Made by a program: the position numbers and the translations under genes. The notes beneath the pieces were generated by a model. That model searched no databases. It was not told the origin of the DNA and saw only the letters and a list, made by a program, of their open reading frames with translations. 13,445 nt of DNA from Crocinitomicaceae bacterium (GTDB lineage: Bacteria > Bacteroidota > Bacteroidia > Flavobacteriales_D > Crocinitomicaceae), in contig JABSPC010000041.1 of NCBI GenBank assembly GCA_013215515.1, forward strand, positions 1-13,445, given 5' to 3'. Positions 7,411 to 13,445 of the stretch are shown here, piece after piece; the first letter of the stretch is position 1; the number at the start of each line of letters is the position of its first letter.

Positions 7411-9891
7411 ATGAAAACTGTCTTACTCACCTTCTTACTTCTACTACCGCTATTATCTATGGCGCAAAAAACAAAAGTAGAAGGTATAGTTATAGATGGG
7501 CTTTCAGGAGAACCCTTGCCATTTACGAAGGTTCGATTTCAAGATACAAAAATCGGAATTTATACTGACAGTATCGGTCACTACATGTTAGAAACCTACT
7601 ACGCAACTGATACTCTTGTGTTTATGTTTTCCGGATACATCAGAAGTACCGTTTTTATTCACAAAGATGAATCCCAAGAAGTAAATATTACGCTCAATGT
7701 TCTTCAAACGGATGTAGCGGCGGTTTTTGTAAAACCGCCTGATGAACTGCCTTCAACTCGATTGCACAAAAGAGTTATCGCGAACAAACCAATTAACAAT
7801 AAGGAGAAACTTGCTTCATACGAATACGAAGTGTACAACAAAGTTCAACTTGACGTTAATAATATAGGCGCCAAGTTTAAGGAACGTGGACTAGTTAAGC
7901 GTCTTGATCTAATTATGGACTACCTAGACTCTGCTGACAACGGCACGAGTTTCCTACCCGTTATATTAAGTGAGTCCGTTTCCAACTTCTATTATAAAAA
8001 GGATCCGCGGAAGAAGAGAGAGGTTGTTAAAGCATCTAGAATAAGTGGAGTTGAAAATCTACAAATGAATCAATTCCTTGGTGACATGTATCTCGACGTA
8101 AACATTTACGACAATTACATTCCCCTTTTTAATAAGTCATTTATTAGCCCTGCCGCAAATTTTGCTAGAAATTTTTACAAATTTTATCTGGAAGATTCAA
8201 CATTTATAGGCGATCAATGGTGCTATAAACTTCGATTTGTTCCTAAAAGGACTGGAGACATGACTTTTGAAGGAGAAATGTGGATTCATGACACAACCTA
8301 CGCGGTCAAAAGCTTCAAAGCGAATATTTCACCATGGACCAATATTAACTATGTTCAAGGACTTTATATCGAACATGATTTTGAACTCGTAGCGCCAGAA
8401 GTATGGATGCTAACAAGCGAAAAAATGATTGCTGATCTGAAGATTACAAAAAAATCCAAACTCTATGGGTTTTATGGTCGAAGGCATTCTACTCGGCGGC
8501 ATTACGTGATTAACGAAGTAAGACCTCCTGATTTCTATAAATCAAACAGTACAGTTGAAATGCTAGACAGTGCAGATCAACGAACAGTTGAATATTGGGC
8601 TGAGATTAGACATGAACCATTGAGTAAACAGGAACAAGGCATAGATAACATGATTGACTCATTGAACGAGGTCAGTTTTTTCAAAGCACTGAAAAACATC
8701 ATTTACCTTGTCACAACAGGCTACTATCCAATTGGAAAAATCGAAATAGGTTCTATTTTCTCCTTAGTAACGGTAAATCCTGTTGAAGGATTAAGAACGG
8801 CTTTAGCATTACGGACATCTAATAAGTTTAGTAAACGAGTAGAGTTTGGTGGTCGATTGGCATATGGATTTAAAGACAAACAATTCAAATACGGCGTTTC
8901 AACAAGATTCAACATTACTCCTAAGAAACGAGGAATGCTAACGGCCTACTACAATTATGACATTGAGCAAATAGGCCAATCCCCAACAGCAGCTGCTGTC
9001 GGCTCTACTTTCGGAACGCTTTTAAGAACTGGACCTCTCGATAAACTTACTTTCGTTCAGAAAACAGGAATTAATCTGGAAAAGGATATTGGCAAAGACG
9101 TTGTTTTATACGGAGGTTTTGAATGGAAAGAGTATAAAACACTAGCCAATAGTGTTGTAAATTATTTGAAGCCAAATTTAATCACGGGAATTGACGATAC
9201 GATTACGAAGATTCAAACAAGTGAATTTATCGTGCGTTATCGCTGGGCAAAAGACGAAGAATTTTTATCTGGATCATTCGACAGAACTTCAATTCGATCC
9301 AAGTACCCGGTAATTTCAATTCAAGGCATTTTTGGAGTAAAAGGATTGCTAGGCGCCGATTACAATTATCAAAAAGTCGATTTATTTATAGAACATAATA
9401 CGCGCATTGGTCTCTTTGGGCGAATCCGTTATGGTATTAATACAGGAGTAATATTTGGAAGTGCTGCCTATCCATTTTTGAAAATTCATGAAGGAAATCA
9501 GTCGTATTGGTTACAAACGAACACTTTCAATAAAATGACCTTTTTCGAATTTATCTCTGATAGATACGTTAGTGGCTTGATAGAAAATCATTGGGATGGT
9601 TTGTTTTTGGATAGAATTCCTTTGATTAAAAAACTAAAATGGAGATTGATTACGACAGGTAGGATTGCATTTGGAGCAATCTCAGACAGACATACCGCCG
9701 AAATGAGACTCCCAGACTTCACGAAGCAGTTCGGTAAAACACCATACGTCGAAGTTGCATTGGGAATTGAAAATATATTTGCTGTGGGGCGTGTAGACGT
9801 TTTCTGGAGATTAACCCACTTAGAGCCAAATGTTAAGGTTGCACATATCAGTAACTTTGGGATTCGTGCAAGATACGCGTTGAACTTCTAA
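7411..9891 (+). CDS. DUF5686 outer-membrane protein with carboxypeptidase-regulatory-like domain
   Basis: Large envelope protein of 826 aa. Residues 1-18 form a signal peptide (MKTVLLTFLLLLPLLSMA, cleavage before Gln19). Next comes a carboxypeptidase D regulatory-like beta-sandwich (about 22-100: VEGIVIDGLSGEPLPFTKV, then a 'TDSIGHY' turn and 'FSGYI'), followed by a long region that matches the DUF5686 family of Bacteroidota. The C-terminal half (about 440-826) alternates polar and aromatic/hydrophobic residues in beta-strand fashion and ends in RARYALNF; the terminal Phe is the usual outer-membrane barrel signal. It has the general design of SusC/TonB-type proteins, but no TonB plug is evident. 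The function is unknown; a role in surface transport or envelope assembly is inferred. It sits 9 nt before lptB, so the two are almost certainly co-transcribed. Confidence 0.85.
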   Translation: MKTVLLTFLLLLPLLSMAQKTKVEGIVIDGLSGEPLPFTKVRFQDTKIGIYTDSIGHYMLETYYATDTLVFMFSGYIRSTVFIHKDESQEVNITLNVLQTDVAAVFVKPPDELPSTRLHKRVIANKPINNKEKLASYEYEVYNKVQLDVNNIGAKFKERGLVKRLDLIMDYLDSADNGTSFLPVILSESVSNFYYKKDPRKKREVVKASRISGVENLQMNQFLGDMYLDVNIYDNYIPLFNKSFISPAANFARNFYKFYLEDSTFIGDQWCYKLRFVPKRTGDMTFEGEMWIHDTTYAVKSFKANISPWTNINYVQGLYIEHDFELVAPEVWMLTSEKMIADLKITKKSKLYGFYGRRHSTRRHYVINEVRPPDFYKSNSTVEMLDSADQRTVEYWAEIRHEPLSKQEQGIDNMIDSLNEVSFFKALKNIIYLVTTGYYPIGKIEIGSIFSLVTVNPVEGLRTALALRTSNKFSKRVEFGGRLAYGFKDKQFKYGVSTRFNITPKKRGMLTAYYNYDIEQIGQSPTAAAVGSTFGTLLRTGPLDKLTFVQKTGINLEKDIGKDVVLYGGFEWKEYKTLANSVVNYLKPNLITGIDDTITKIQTSEFIVRYRWAKDEEFLSGSFDRTSIRSKYPVISIQGIFGVKGLLGADYNYQKVDLFIEHNTRIGLFGRIRYGINTGVIFGSAAYPFLKIHEGNQSYWLQTNTFNKMTFFEFISDRYVSGLIENHWDGLFLDRIPLIKKLKWRLITTGRIAFGAISDRHTAEMRLPDFTKQFGKTPYVEVALGIENIFAVGRVDVFWRLTHLEPNVKVAHISNFGIRARYALNF

Positions 9892-9900
9892 AAATAGGAT

Positions 9901-10629
9901 ATGAAGTTATATACAGAACTTATTAAGAAATCGTACAAAGGCCGAAATGTCGTAAACGGTGTTTCGATTGAAGTAAATCAAGGGGAGATTGTTGGGTTAC
10001 TAGGTCCAAATGGAGCTGGTAAAACGACTTCATTCTATATGATAGTAGGATTGGTTAAACCTGATTCAGGAAGGGTTTTCCTGGACGACACTGAAATGAC
10101 TAATTCCCCAATGTATAAGCGATCTCAGCGTGGAATAAGTTACCTTCCCCAAGAAGTGTCTGTTTTTAGAAAGCTAAGTGTTGAGGACAACATCATGGCG
10201 ATATTAGAGATGGGCAAACTGAACAAAAAGGAACGAAAAAAGCGTCTGGAACAACTCCTAGATGAGTTCAGCTTAAATCACGTTCGGAAAAATCTTGGAA
10301 ATAGACTTTCTGGTGGCGAAAAAAGGCGAACTGAAATTGCCAGAGCTCTAGCAACTGACCCAAAATTTGTTTTGCTAGACGAACCCTTTGCAGGTGTTGA
10401 TCCAATTGCAGTAGAAGATATTCAAAGTATAATTTCCGAGTTAAAAACACGAAACATTGGGGTCTTGATTACAGATCACAATGTTCAAGAAACACTTTCA
10501 ATAACAGACCGTGCTTATTTGCTATCTGAAGGTGAGATATTAAAATCAGGTACACCAGAAGAGTTGGCAGCTGACGAACAGGTTAAACGCGTGTATTTGG
10601 GGCAGAACTTTGAATTAAGAAAGAAATAA
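9901..10629 (+). CDS. lptB: LPS export ABC transporter ATP-binding protein LptB
   Basis: Cytoplasmic ATPase of the LptB2FG complex that drives lipopolysaccharide from the inner membrane across the periplasm; 242 aa, the normal size. Walker [10 protein letters not shown] is at 35-43, the Q-loop Gln at 84 ([17 protein letters not shown], a stretch characteristic of LptB), the ABC signature [15 protein letters not shown] at 136-150, Walker [14 protein letters not shown] at 156-168 and the H-loop His193 in LITDHNV. The segment around PIAVEDIQ is also typical of LptB rather than of amino-acid (LivF) importers. 'TAGGAT' directly before the ATG is a possible weak ribosome-binding site. The preceding DUF5686 gene ends 9 nt upstream. 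lptF/lptG are not in this window; lptB apart from them is normal in this phylum. Confidence 0.95.
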   Translation: MKLYTELIKKSYKGRNVVNGVSIEVNQGEIVGLLGPNGAGKTTSFYMIVGLVKPDSGRVFLDDTEMTNSPMYKRSQRGISYLPQEVSVFRKLSVEDNIMAILEMGKLNKKERKKRLEQLLDEFSLNHVRKNLGNRLSGGEKRRTEIARALATDPKFVLLDEPFAGVDPIAVEDIQSIISELKTRNIGVLITDHNVQETLSITDRAYLLSEGEILKSGTPEELAADEQVKRVYLGQNFELRKK

Positions 10630-10696
10630 TTTTTTAAGTCATAAAAATTGGATAAATTAGCCACTCTTATGGTTAAGAATTAATTATCAATCAACT

Positions 10697-11194
10697 ATGA
10701 AAAAATTAGCTACTCTATCAATAGCGATTATCGCTGTAGCACTTTTAAGCGTTTCTTGTAACAAAGGGTGCCCTAAAGATTCAGGTGACATATCTACAGG
10801 CGCTGTTATTTCAACAAATCCTAGTGACGCATCTAAATTGGTAGTAATTTATCCTACATCCGGGTATTTAACTAGCAGCATGGGTGGAAATTATAACATT
10901 AACGCGACTCACAATTATGCAAACTACTTCGAAGTTAGTTTTGATAGTGGTCAATCAAGAGGAACAGTTAACTGGTCTCAATATTCTATTTTAGCTAACC
11001 CGGTAAATCTTGAGTGCGACGCTTGGGTTGAGAGAAATGTAGAATTTGACGATATAAACGATGTTGTTAGATATACTATAACAATACACGAATGTCCTGA
11101 AGGATGTGACGAGACAAGAACTCTTGAGAACTATGTATTAGTTCCAGCGATTCCAGCGAATTATTATGTTGACTACATTGTAGTTCACGCATAG
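10697..11194 (+). CDS. unrecognised lipoprotein with paired cysteines
   Basis: 165-aa predicted lipoprotein that I do not recognise. The N-terminus is a clear lipoprotein signal (MKKLATLSIAIIAVALLSVSC, lipid Cys21). The mature chain has four further cysteines: Cys25 (forming C-x3-C with the lipid Cys), Cys107, and Cys133/Cys137 in HECPEGCDE, a second C-x3-C. Disulfides or a metal site are possible. The rest is rich in Asn, Ser, Thr and Tyr with alternating strands (VVIYPTSG, FEVSFDSG, YTITIHE), suggesting a small beta-sandwich exposed on the cell surface or in the periplasm. It begins 67 nt after lptB; a TTG (10648-10650) with an imperfect -7 box TATGGTTA (10668-10675), 17 nt apart, hints at its own promoter. 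A strong terminator follows it. Confidence 0.75.
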   Translation: MKKLATLSIAIIAVALLSVSCNKGCPKDSGDISTGAVISTNPSDASKLVVIYPTSGYLTSSMGGNYNINATHNYANYFEVSFDSGQSRGTVNWSQYSILANPVNLECDAWVERNVEFDDINDVVRYTITIHECPEGCDETRTLENYVLVPAIPANYYVDYIVVHA

Positions 11195-11216
11195 AACAAA
11201 CTTATTTTACATATAG

Positions 11217-11247
11217 CCGTCTCGATTCAACCGAGACGGTTTTTTTT
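11217..11247 (+). terminator. Rho-independent terminator after the 10697 lipoprotein
   Basis: An 8-bp perfect GC-rich stem (CCGTCTCG at 11217-11224 with CGAGACGG at 11232-11239) with a 7-nt loop is followed by eight T residues (11240-11247). It lies 22 nt after the stop codon and should end the plus-strand transcript, possibly the whole tatC-lptB-lipoprotein unit. Confidence 0.93.
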
Positions 11248-11266
11248 GCTCGAAAGTTTAGGGCAT

Positions 11267-11299
11267 AAAAAACCCCCTCACTCGAGTAGAGTAAGAGGG
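11267..11299 (-). terminator. Rho-independent terminator for the minus-strand mini-lipoprotein
   Basis: On the minus strand an 11-bp stem (11299-11289 pairing with 11283-11273, two G-U pairs) closes a 5-nt loop and runs into six T residues (11272-11267). It lies 21 nt past the stop at 11321. With the plus-strand terminator 20 nt away it forms a back-to-back pair insulating the two convergent units. Confidence 0.9.
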
Positions 11300-11320
11300 T
11301 ATAAGGTCTTTATAGGTTAC

Positions 11321-11470
11321 CTAAGACGGAAGTTGAGAATCATCTACATTCTCCACGCTCCCACTCTTGTTCCCATATGCATCACAGTGTCCACCTTTAG
11401 AAGATCCACAAGAAGCTACTACTGCTGTCAAGATCAAACCTAAAAATGCAAATGCCAATACTCTCTTCAT
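11321..11470 (-). CDS. 49-aa mini-lipoprotein, copy 1
   Basis: Very short gene of 49 codons. The N-terminus MKRVLAFAFLGLILTAVVASC is a lipoprotein signal with lipid Cys21; the mature peptide is only 29 residues: CGSSKGGHCDAYGN, then KSGSVENVDDSQLPS. It shares with copy 2 (11744-11896) the core C-[DE]-[AS]-YGNKSGSVE, a V two residues on, and the end LPS. Within the nine codons for YGNKSGSVE the copies differ at five third positions, all synonymous, which argues strongly that both are translated and selected. It is followed by its own terminator. The function is unknown; I have a vague memory of similar 'CDAYG' mini-proteins in Flavobacteriia annotated as hypothetical. A second free Cys (29) may form a disulfide. 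Confidence 0.85.
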   Translation of the reverse strand: MKRVLAFAFLGLILTAVVASCGSSKGGHCDAYGNKSGSVENVDDSQLPS

Positions 11471-11530
11471 GTCTGTTGGTTTTAATATTAATACTAAGGT
11501 TCTATTACGATTGTTGTTGTATACAATATA

Positions 11531-11550
11531 ACGACAAATCTACGACAAAT
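11531..11550. repeat. tandem 9-bp direct repeat, 11-bp period, in mini-lipoprotein promoter region
   Basis: ACGACAAAT occurs at 11531-11539 and again at 11542-11550, one helical turn apart. A TTGTATA motif flanks it on each side (11517-11523 and 11550-11556), exactly 33 bp (three turns) apart, and TTGTATACAA at 11517-11526 is itself a perfect palindrome. The arrangement looks like an operator with binding sites on one face of the helix. No regulator is known. Confidence 0.5.
11535..11542 (-). promoter_or_regulatory. candidate -7 promoter box for mini-lipoprotein copy 1
   Basis: On the minus strand this reads TAGATTTG, an exact match to the Bacteroidota -7 consensus TAnnTTTG. Transcription would begin near 11528 and give a leader of about 58 nt before the ATG at 11470. 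No TTG is found at the expected -33 spacing. The box overlaps the tandem repeats, so a protein bound there could block or replace sigma contacts. Confidence 0.5.
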
Positions 11551-11571
11551 TGTATAATCCCTGAAATAATC

Positions 11572-11580
11572 TTATCCACA
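11572..11580 (+). other. consensus DnaA-box-like 9-mer (TTATCCACA)
   Basis: TTATCCACA is a perfect match to the high-affinity DnaA box. A near match, TTATCAACA, occurs at 11722-11730 in the same orientation. Both are in the 273-nt non-coding stretch between the two mini-lipoprotein genes. Two sites are too few to call an origin; chance or DnaA titration/regulation are alternatives. Confidence 0.3.
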
Positions 11581-11593
11581 TTGGGCTAACTAA

Positions 11594-11666
11594 AAGTCAA
11601 AAACGAATGATTTTTAAGGGTTTAATACTAACTAAACACAATGACACGCCCAATCAAGTCAAAAAC
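11594..11666. repeat. 11-bp direct repeat pair in the gap between the mini-lipoproteins
   Basis: AAGTCAAAAAC occurs at 11594-11604 and 11656-11666, 62 bp apart. Each is preceded by a half of an inverted repeat, ATTGGGC at 11580-11586 and GCCCAAT at 11648-11654. The rest of the stretch 11471-11743 is AT-rich and holds no gene that I can support. The meaning of these repeats is unknown. Confidence 0.35.
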
Positions 11667-11743
11667 ATCAAAACACAATTTTATTGCAACAAAAGTTACA
11701 GTTGGATTAAAATTAAATCAGTTATCAACATAAAAAATAGATG

Positions 11744-11896
11744 TTACGAAGGCAATTCTTCCGGATTAACGTGTTCTACGCTACCACTTTTGTTACCATA
11801 TGACTCACATGGTTTGTGGTTCTTTTTGTGTCCGCATGAAGCGATGACAACGGTTAGGATCAATCCGAGTGCTACGAAAGCAAATGCTCTTTTCAT
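11744..11896 (-). CDS. 50-aa mini-lipoprotein, copy 2
   Basis: Gene of 50 codons, paralogous to copy 1 and lying upstream of it on the same strand. Signal peptide MKRAFAFVALGLILTVVIASC with lipid Cys21; 15 of the first 21 residues equal those of copy 1, including MKR, LGLILT and ASC. The mature peptide starts CGHKKNHKPCESYGN (a basic, histidine-containing spacer that copy 1 lacks) and continues KSGSVEHVNPEELPS. Codons for GLILT and YGNKSGSVE differ from copy 1 mostly at silent positions. No convincing terminator follows: a 5-bp AACAT/ATGTT hairpin is all that is seen, so transcripts may run on toward copy 1, 273 nt away. A one-mismatch -7 box may exist upstream (TAATTTTT on the minus strand near 11960). 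The function is unknown. Confidence 0.85.
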   Translation of the reverse strand: MKRAFAFVALGLILTVVIASCGHKKNHKPCESYGNKSGSVEHVNPEELPS

Positions 11897-12031
11897 AATT
11901 AAAGGTTTTAAGTTTACAAGTGCTGGTGCGCTACCGCATAACGCAGATTTCTAAAAAAATTACACTTTTTGATCGAATTGATGACGGATTCTTAGTGAAA
12001 TAAACTAATTTTCATACCGTTAGACTTTCGG

Positions 12032-13445
12032 ATGCGTACATTATACTTGATTTTCATATTCTGCCTGCCCTTTTTAGGATACGGTCAAAAAAAGTACACA
12101 ATCGTGTATAAAAACGCTAGTTATAAGAGTTTTATAAAGAATCCCAATACGAAATTCAAGGATAGTACAAGCGCACTTGACTATACGTCAGACCTTCAAA
12201 GTAGTGCGATTTCTAAAGGATTTTTACTTGCTTCAGTTGATAATATATTCTATGAATCATCAGAAAAGGCAGTTGTCGACTTCTCTTTAGGTCCCAAATT
12301 CAGCGGATCAGAATTGACCATTAACAGGAAGGAACTTGAGTTTATAAGTAAACATGAACGAATCAATGAAAAACTAATCAGCAATCTTGAATTTACTCCA
12401 AGAGAAGTTCGGGCGCTACTTTCCAAGATTCACAATGCTTATCTGGACAACGGATATCCTTTTGTAGCTATCCAGTTGAGTAACCAGGAAATAAAGAACA
12501 ACGTTTTAAAAGCTGATATTGAAATTGACAAGGGCAAAATATACGTGTGGCAGAAAATTCATATTAAAGGTGATTCTTCAGTATCGAAAAAATTTGTTTC
12601 TAGCTTACTGGACATAAAAGAAGGGGCACTATATGACGAATCGAAATTGAAAAGTATTTCGGATCGAATTGCTCAAATACCATTTTTGAAAGAAATAAAA
12701 GTGCATGAAATACTGTTCACTAAGGAAGGATGTGAGCTTTTCCTGTATTTGAAATCCGTTCCAATTAGTTCGTTCAATGGAATTGTAGGTTTACAGCCCG
12801 ATCCTTCAACAGAAAAACTAACCGTTACGGGTGAGTTAAACCTTAAACTTCTCAATTTGCTTAAAAGAGGTGAATTGCTTGATATTCGGTGGCAAAGCAT
12901 TCGAGACAAGACACAATCACTTAAATCACATTTAAACTATCCCTTTCTTTTCAATACGTCGTTCGGGCTAGATGGCTCTTTCAATCTTTACAAACGAGAT
13001 ACTTCCTTTCTAGAATTAAAAATGACGGTTGGAATCCAGTACTTTTTGAAACGCGGGAACTACCTCAAAGCCTTTTATCAAAATTTGTCTTCTGATGTAC
13101 TAAAGGGAGGGCTTAACAATCCAACATTTAGCAACCTGGGTAATGTAAGCTCGAATAATTACGGACTTTCATACGTATCAACTCGTGTAGACTATTTGCC
13201 AAATCCGACTCGAGGATTTAACCTCAGAATAACAGGATCGGCTGGGAGTAGAAAGTCACAAATAAATGACTCTGCTCAAGTGATAAAATCACTGACATTT
13301 AGAGGTTCTCTTGATGTAGAATACTTTATCCCCCTCCATAAAAGACATATTCTCCGATTGGGCAATGTAACAGAATTCTATTCGGCAGATGCTATATTCG
13401 AGAACGAGCTTTACCGGTTTGGGGGGCTCGGTGCACAACGAGGTT
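12032..13445 (+). CDS. Omp85/TamA-like outer-membrane protein, 3' end cut by window
   Basis: Open frame of 471 codons running off the window. Residues 1-18 are a signal peptide (MRTLYLIFIFCLPFLGYG, cleavage before Gln19). Three POTRA-like units can be guessed: about 45-90 (weak), about 121-170 (LLSKIHNAYLDNGYPFVAIQ), and about 173-242 (IHIKGDSSVSKKF, then LYDESKLKSISDRIAQIPFLKE), the last clearly POTRA-like. From about 250 onward beta-strands of a barrel alternate, and the visible end, ELYRFGGLGAQRG, matches the strand/loop preceding the (V/Q)RGF lid-lock motif of Omp85 proteins. Known members insert or secrete outer-membrane proteins (BamA, TamA); which role this one has is inference. The short two-to-three POTRA layout is nearer TamA than BamA (five POTRA). 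The start ATG 12032 is preceded by 135 nt of non-coding DNA after the mini-lipoprotein start. Confidence 0.85.
   Translation, partial: MRTLYLIFIFCLPFLGYGQKKYTIVYKNASYKSFIKNPNTKFKDSTSALDYTSDLQSSAISKGFLLASVDNIFYESSEKAVVDFSLGPKFSGSELTINRKELEFISKHERINEKLISNLEFTPREVRALLSKIHNAYLDNGYPFVAIQLSNQEIKNNVLKADIEIDKGKIYVWQKIHIKGDSSVSKKFVSSLLDIKEGALYDESKLKSISDRIAQIPFLKEIKVHEILFTKEGCELFLYLKSVPISSFNGIVGLQPDPSTEKLTVTGELNLKLLNLLKRGELLDIRWQSIRDKTQSLKSHLNYPFLFNTSFGLDGSFNLYKRDTSFLELKMTVGIQYFLKRGNYLKAFYQNLSSDVLKGGLNNPTFSNLGNVSSNNYGLSYVSTRVDYLPNPTRGFNLRITGSAGSRKSQINDSAQVIKSLTFRGSLDVEYFIPLHKRHILRLGNVTEFYSADAIFENELYRFGGLGAQRG

Noticed and set aside
11246..11443. 65-codon plus-strand open frame
   Set aside because: It covers a terminator and is antisense to mini-lipoprotein copy 1, whose lipoprotein signal and synonymous divergence are far better evidence.
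11471..11743. Replication origin
   Set aside because: Only one perfect and one imperfect DnaA box are present, and no dnaA, dnaN or parAB gene is nearby; recorded as a low-interest lead only.
11607..11954. 115-codon plus-strand open frame
   Set aside because: No signal or domain can be seen and it is antisense to mini-lipoprotein copy 2, so it is treated as a shadow.
12673..12909. 78-codon minus-strand open frame inside the Omp85-like gene
   Set aside because: It is antisense to a continuous frame with POTRA-like and barrel features, and shows nothing of its own.

Overview
This AT-rich window looks like a chromosomal segment from a member of Bacteroidota, probably class Flavobacteriia. The evidence is a RecQ with the extra C-terminal helical region usual in that phylum, a large DUF5686-type outer-membrane protein, several 'A-S-C' lipoproteins, almost no Shine-Dalgarno sequences, and -7 boxes of the TAnnTTTG type. 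It reads as ordinary core genome: no transposase, phage, integrase, CRISPR, tRNA or rRNA was seen.

Layout. (1) 1-4226, plus strand, tightly packed: the 3' part of a NupG-like nucleoside/H+ symporter, a LuxE-type acyl-protein synthetase, a half-size TSUP (TauE/SafE) membrane protein, an M20 amidohydrolase overlapping it by 11 nt, and a small lipocalin-like lipoprotein that starts with TTG. (2) 4223-6394, minus strand: recQ, whose stop codon overlaps that of the lipoprotein in a shared CTAG. (3) A 177-nt divergent region with a perfect 16-bp palindrome. (4) 6572-10629, plus strand: tatC, a DUF5686 TonB-plug-like/beta-barrel protein and lptB, a cell-envelope cluster. (5) 10697-11194: an unrecognised lipoprotein, closed by a strong terminator. 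(6) 11321-11896, minus strand: two tiny paralogous lipoprotein genes of 49 and 50 codons, found by reading the region directly; they have their own terminator, and a candidate promoter with tandem repeats lies between them. (7) 12032 to the end, plus strand: an Omp85/TamA-like outer-membrane protein with POTRA-like repeats, cut by the window edge.

Much of regions 4-7 concerns building or decorating the envelope: folded-protein export (TatC), LPS transport (LptB), outer-membrane insertion (Omp85-like), a large surface barrel and four lipoproteins in the window. The 5' cluster looks metabolic (nucleoside uptake, acyl activation, amide hydrolysis, anion transport), but a common pathway cannot be deduced. 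The least explained element is the pair of mini-lipoproteins: they share a C-x-x-YGNKSGSVE core that has diverged almost only at synonymous positions, so it appears to be under selection.
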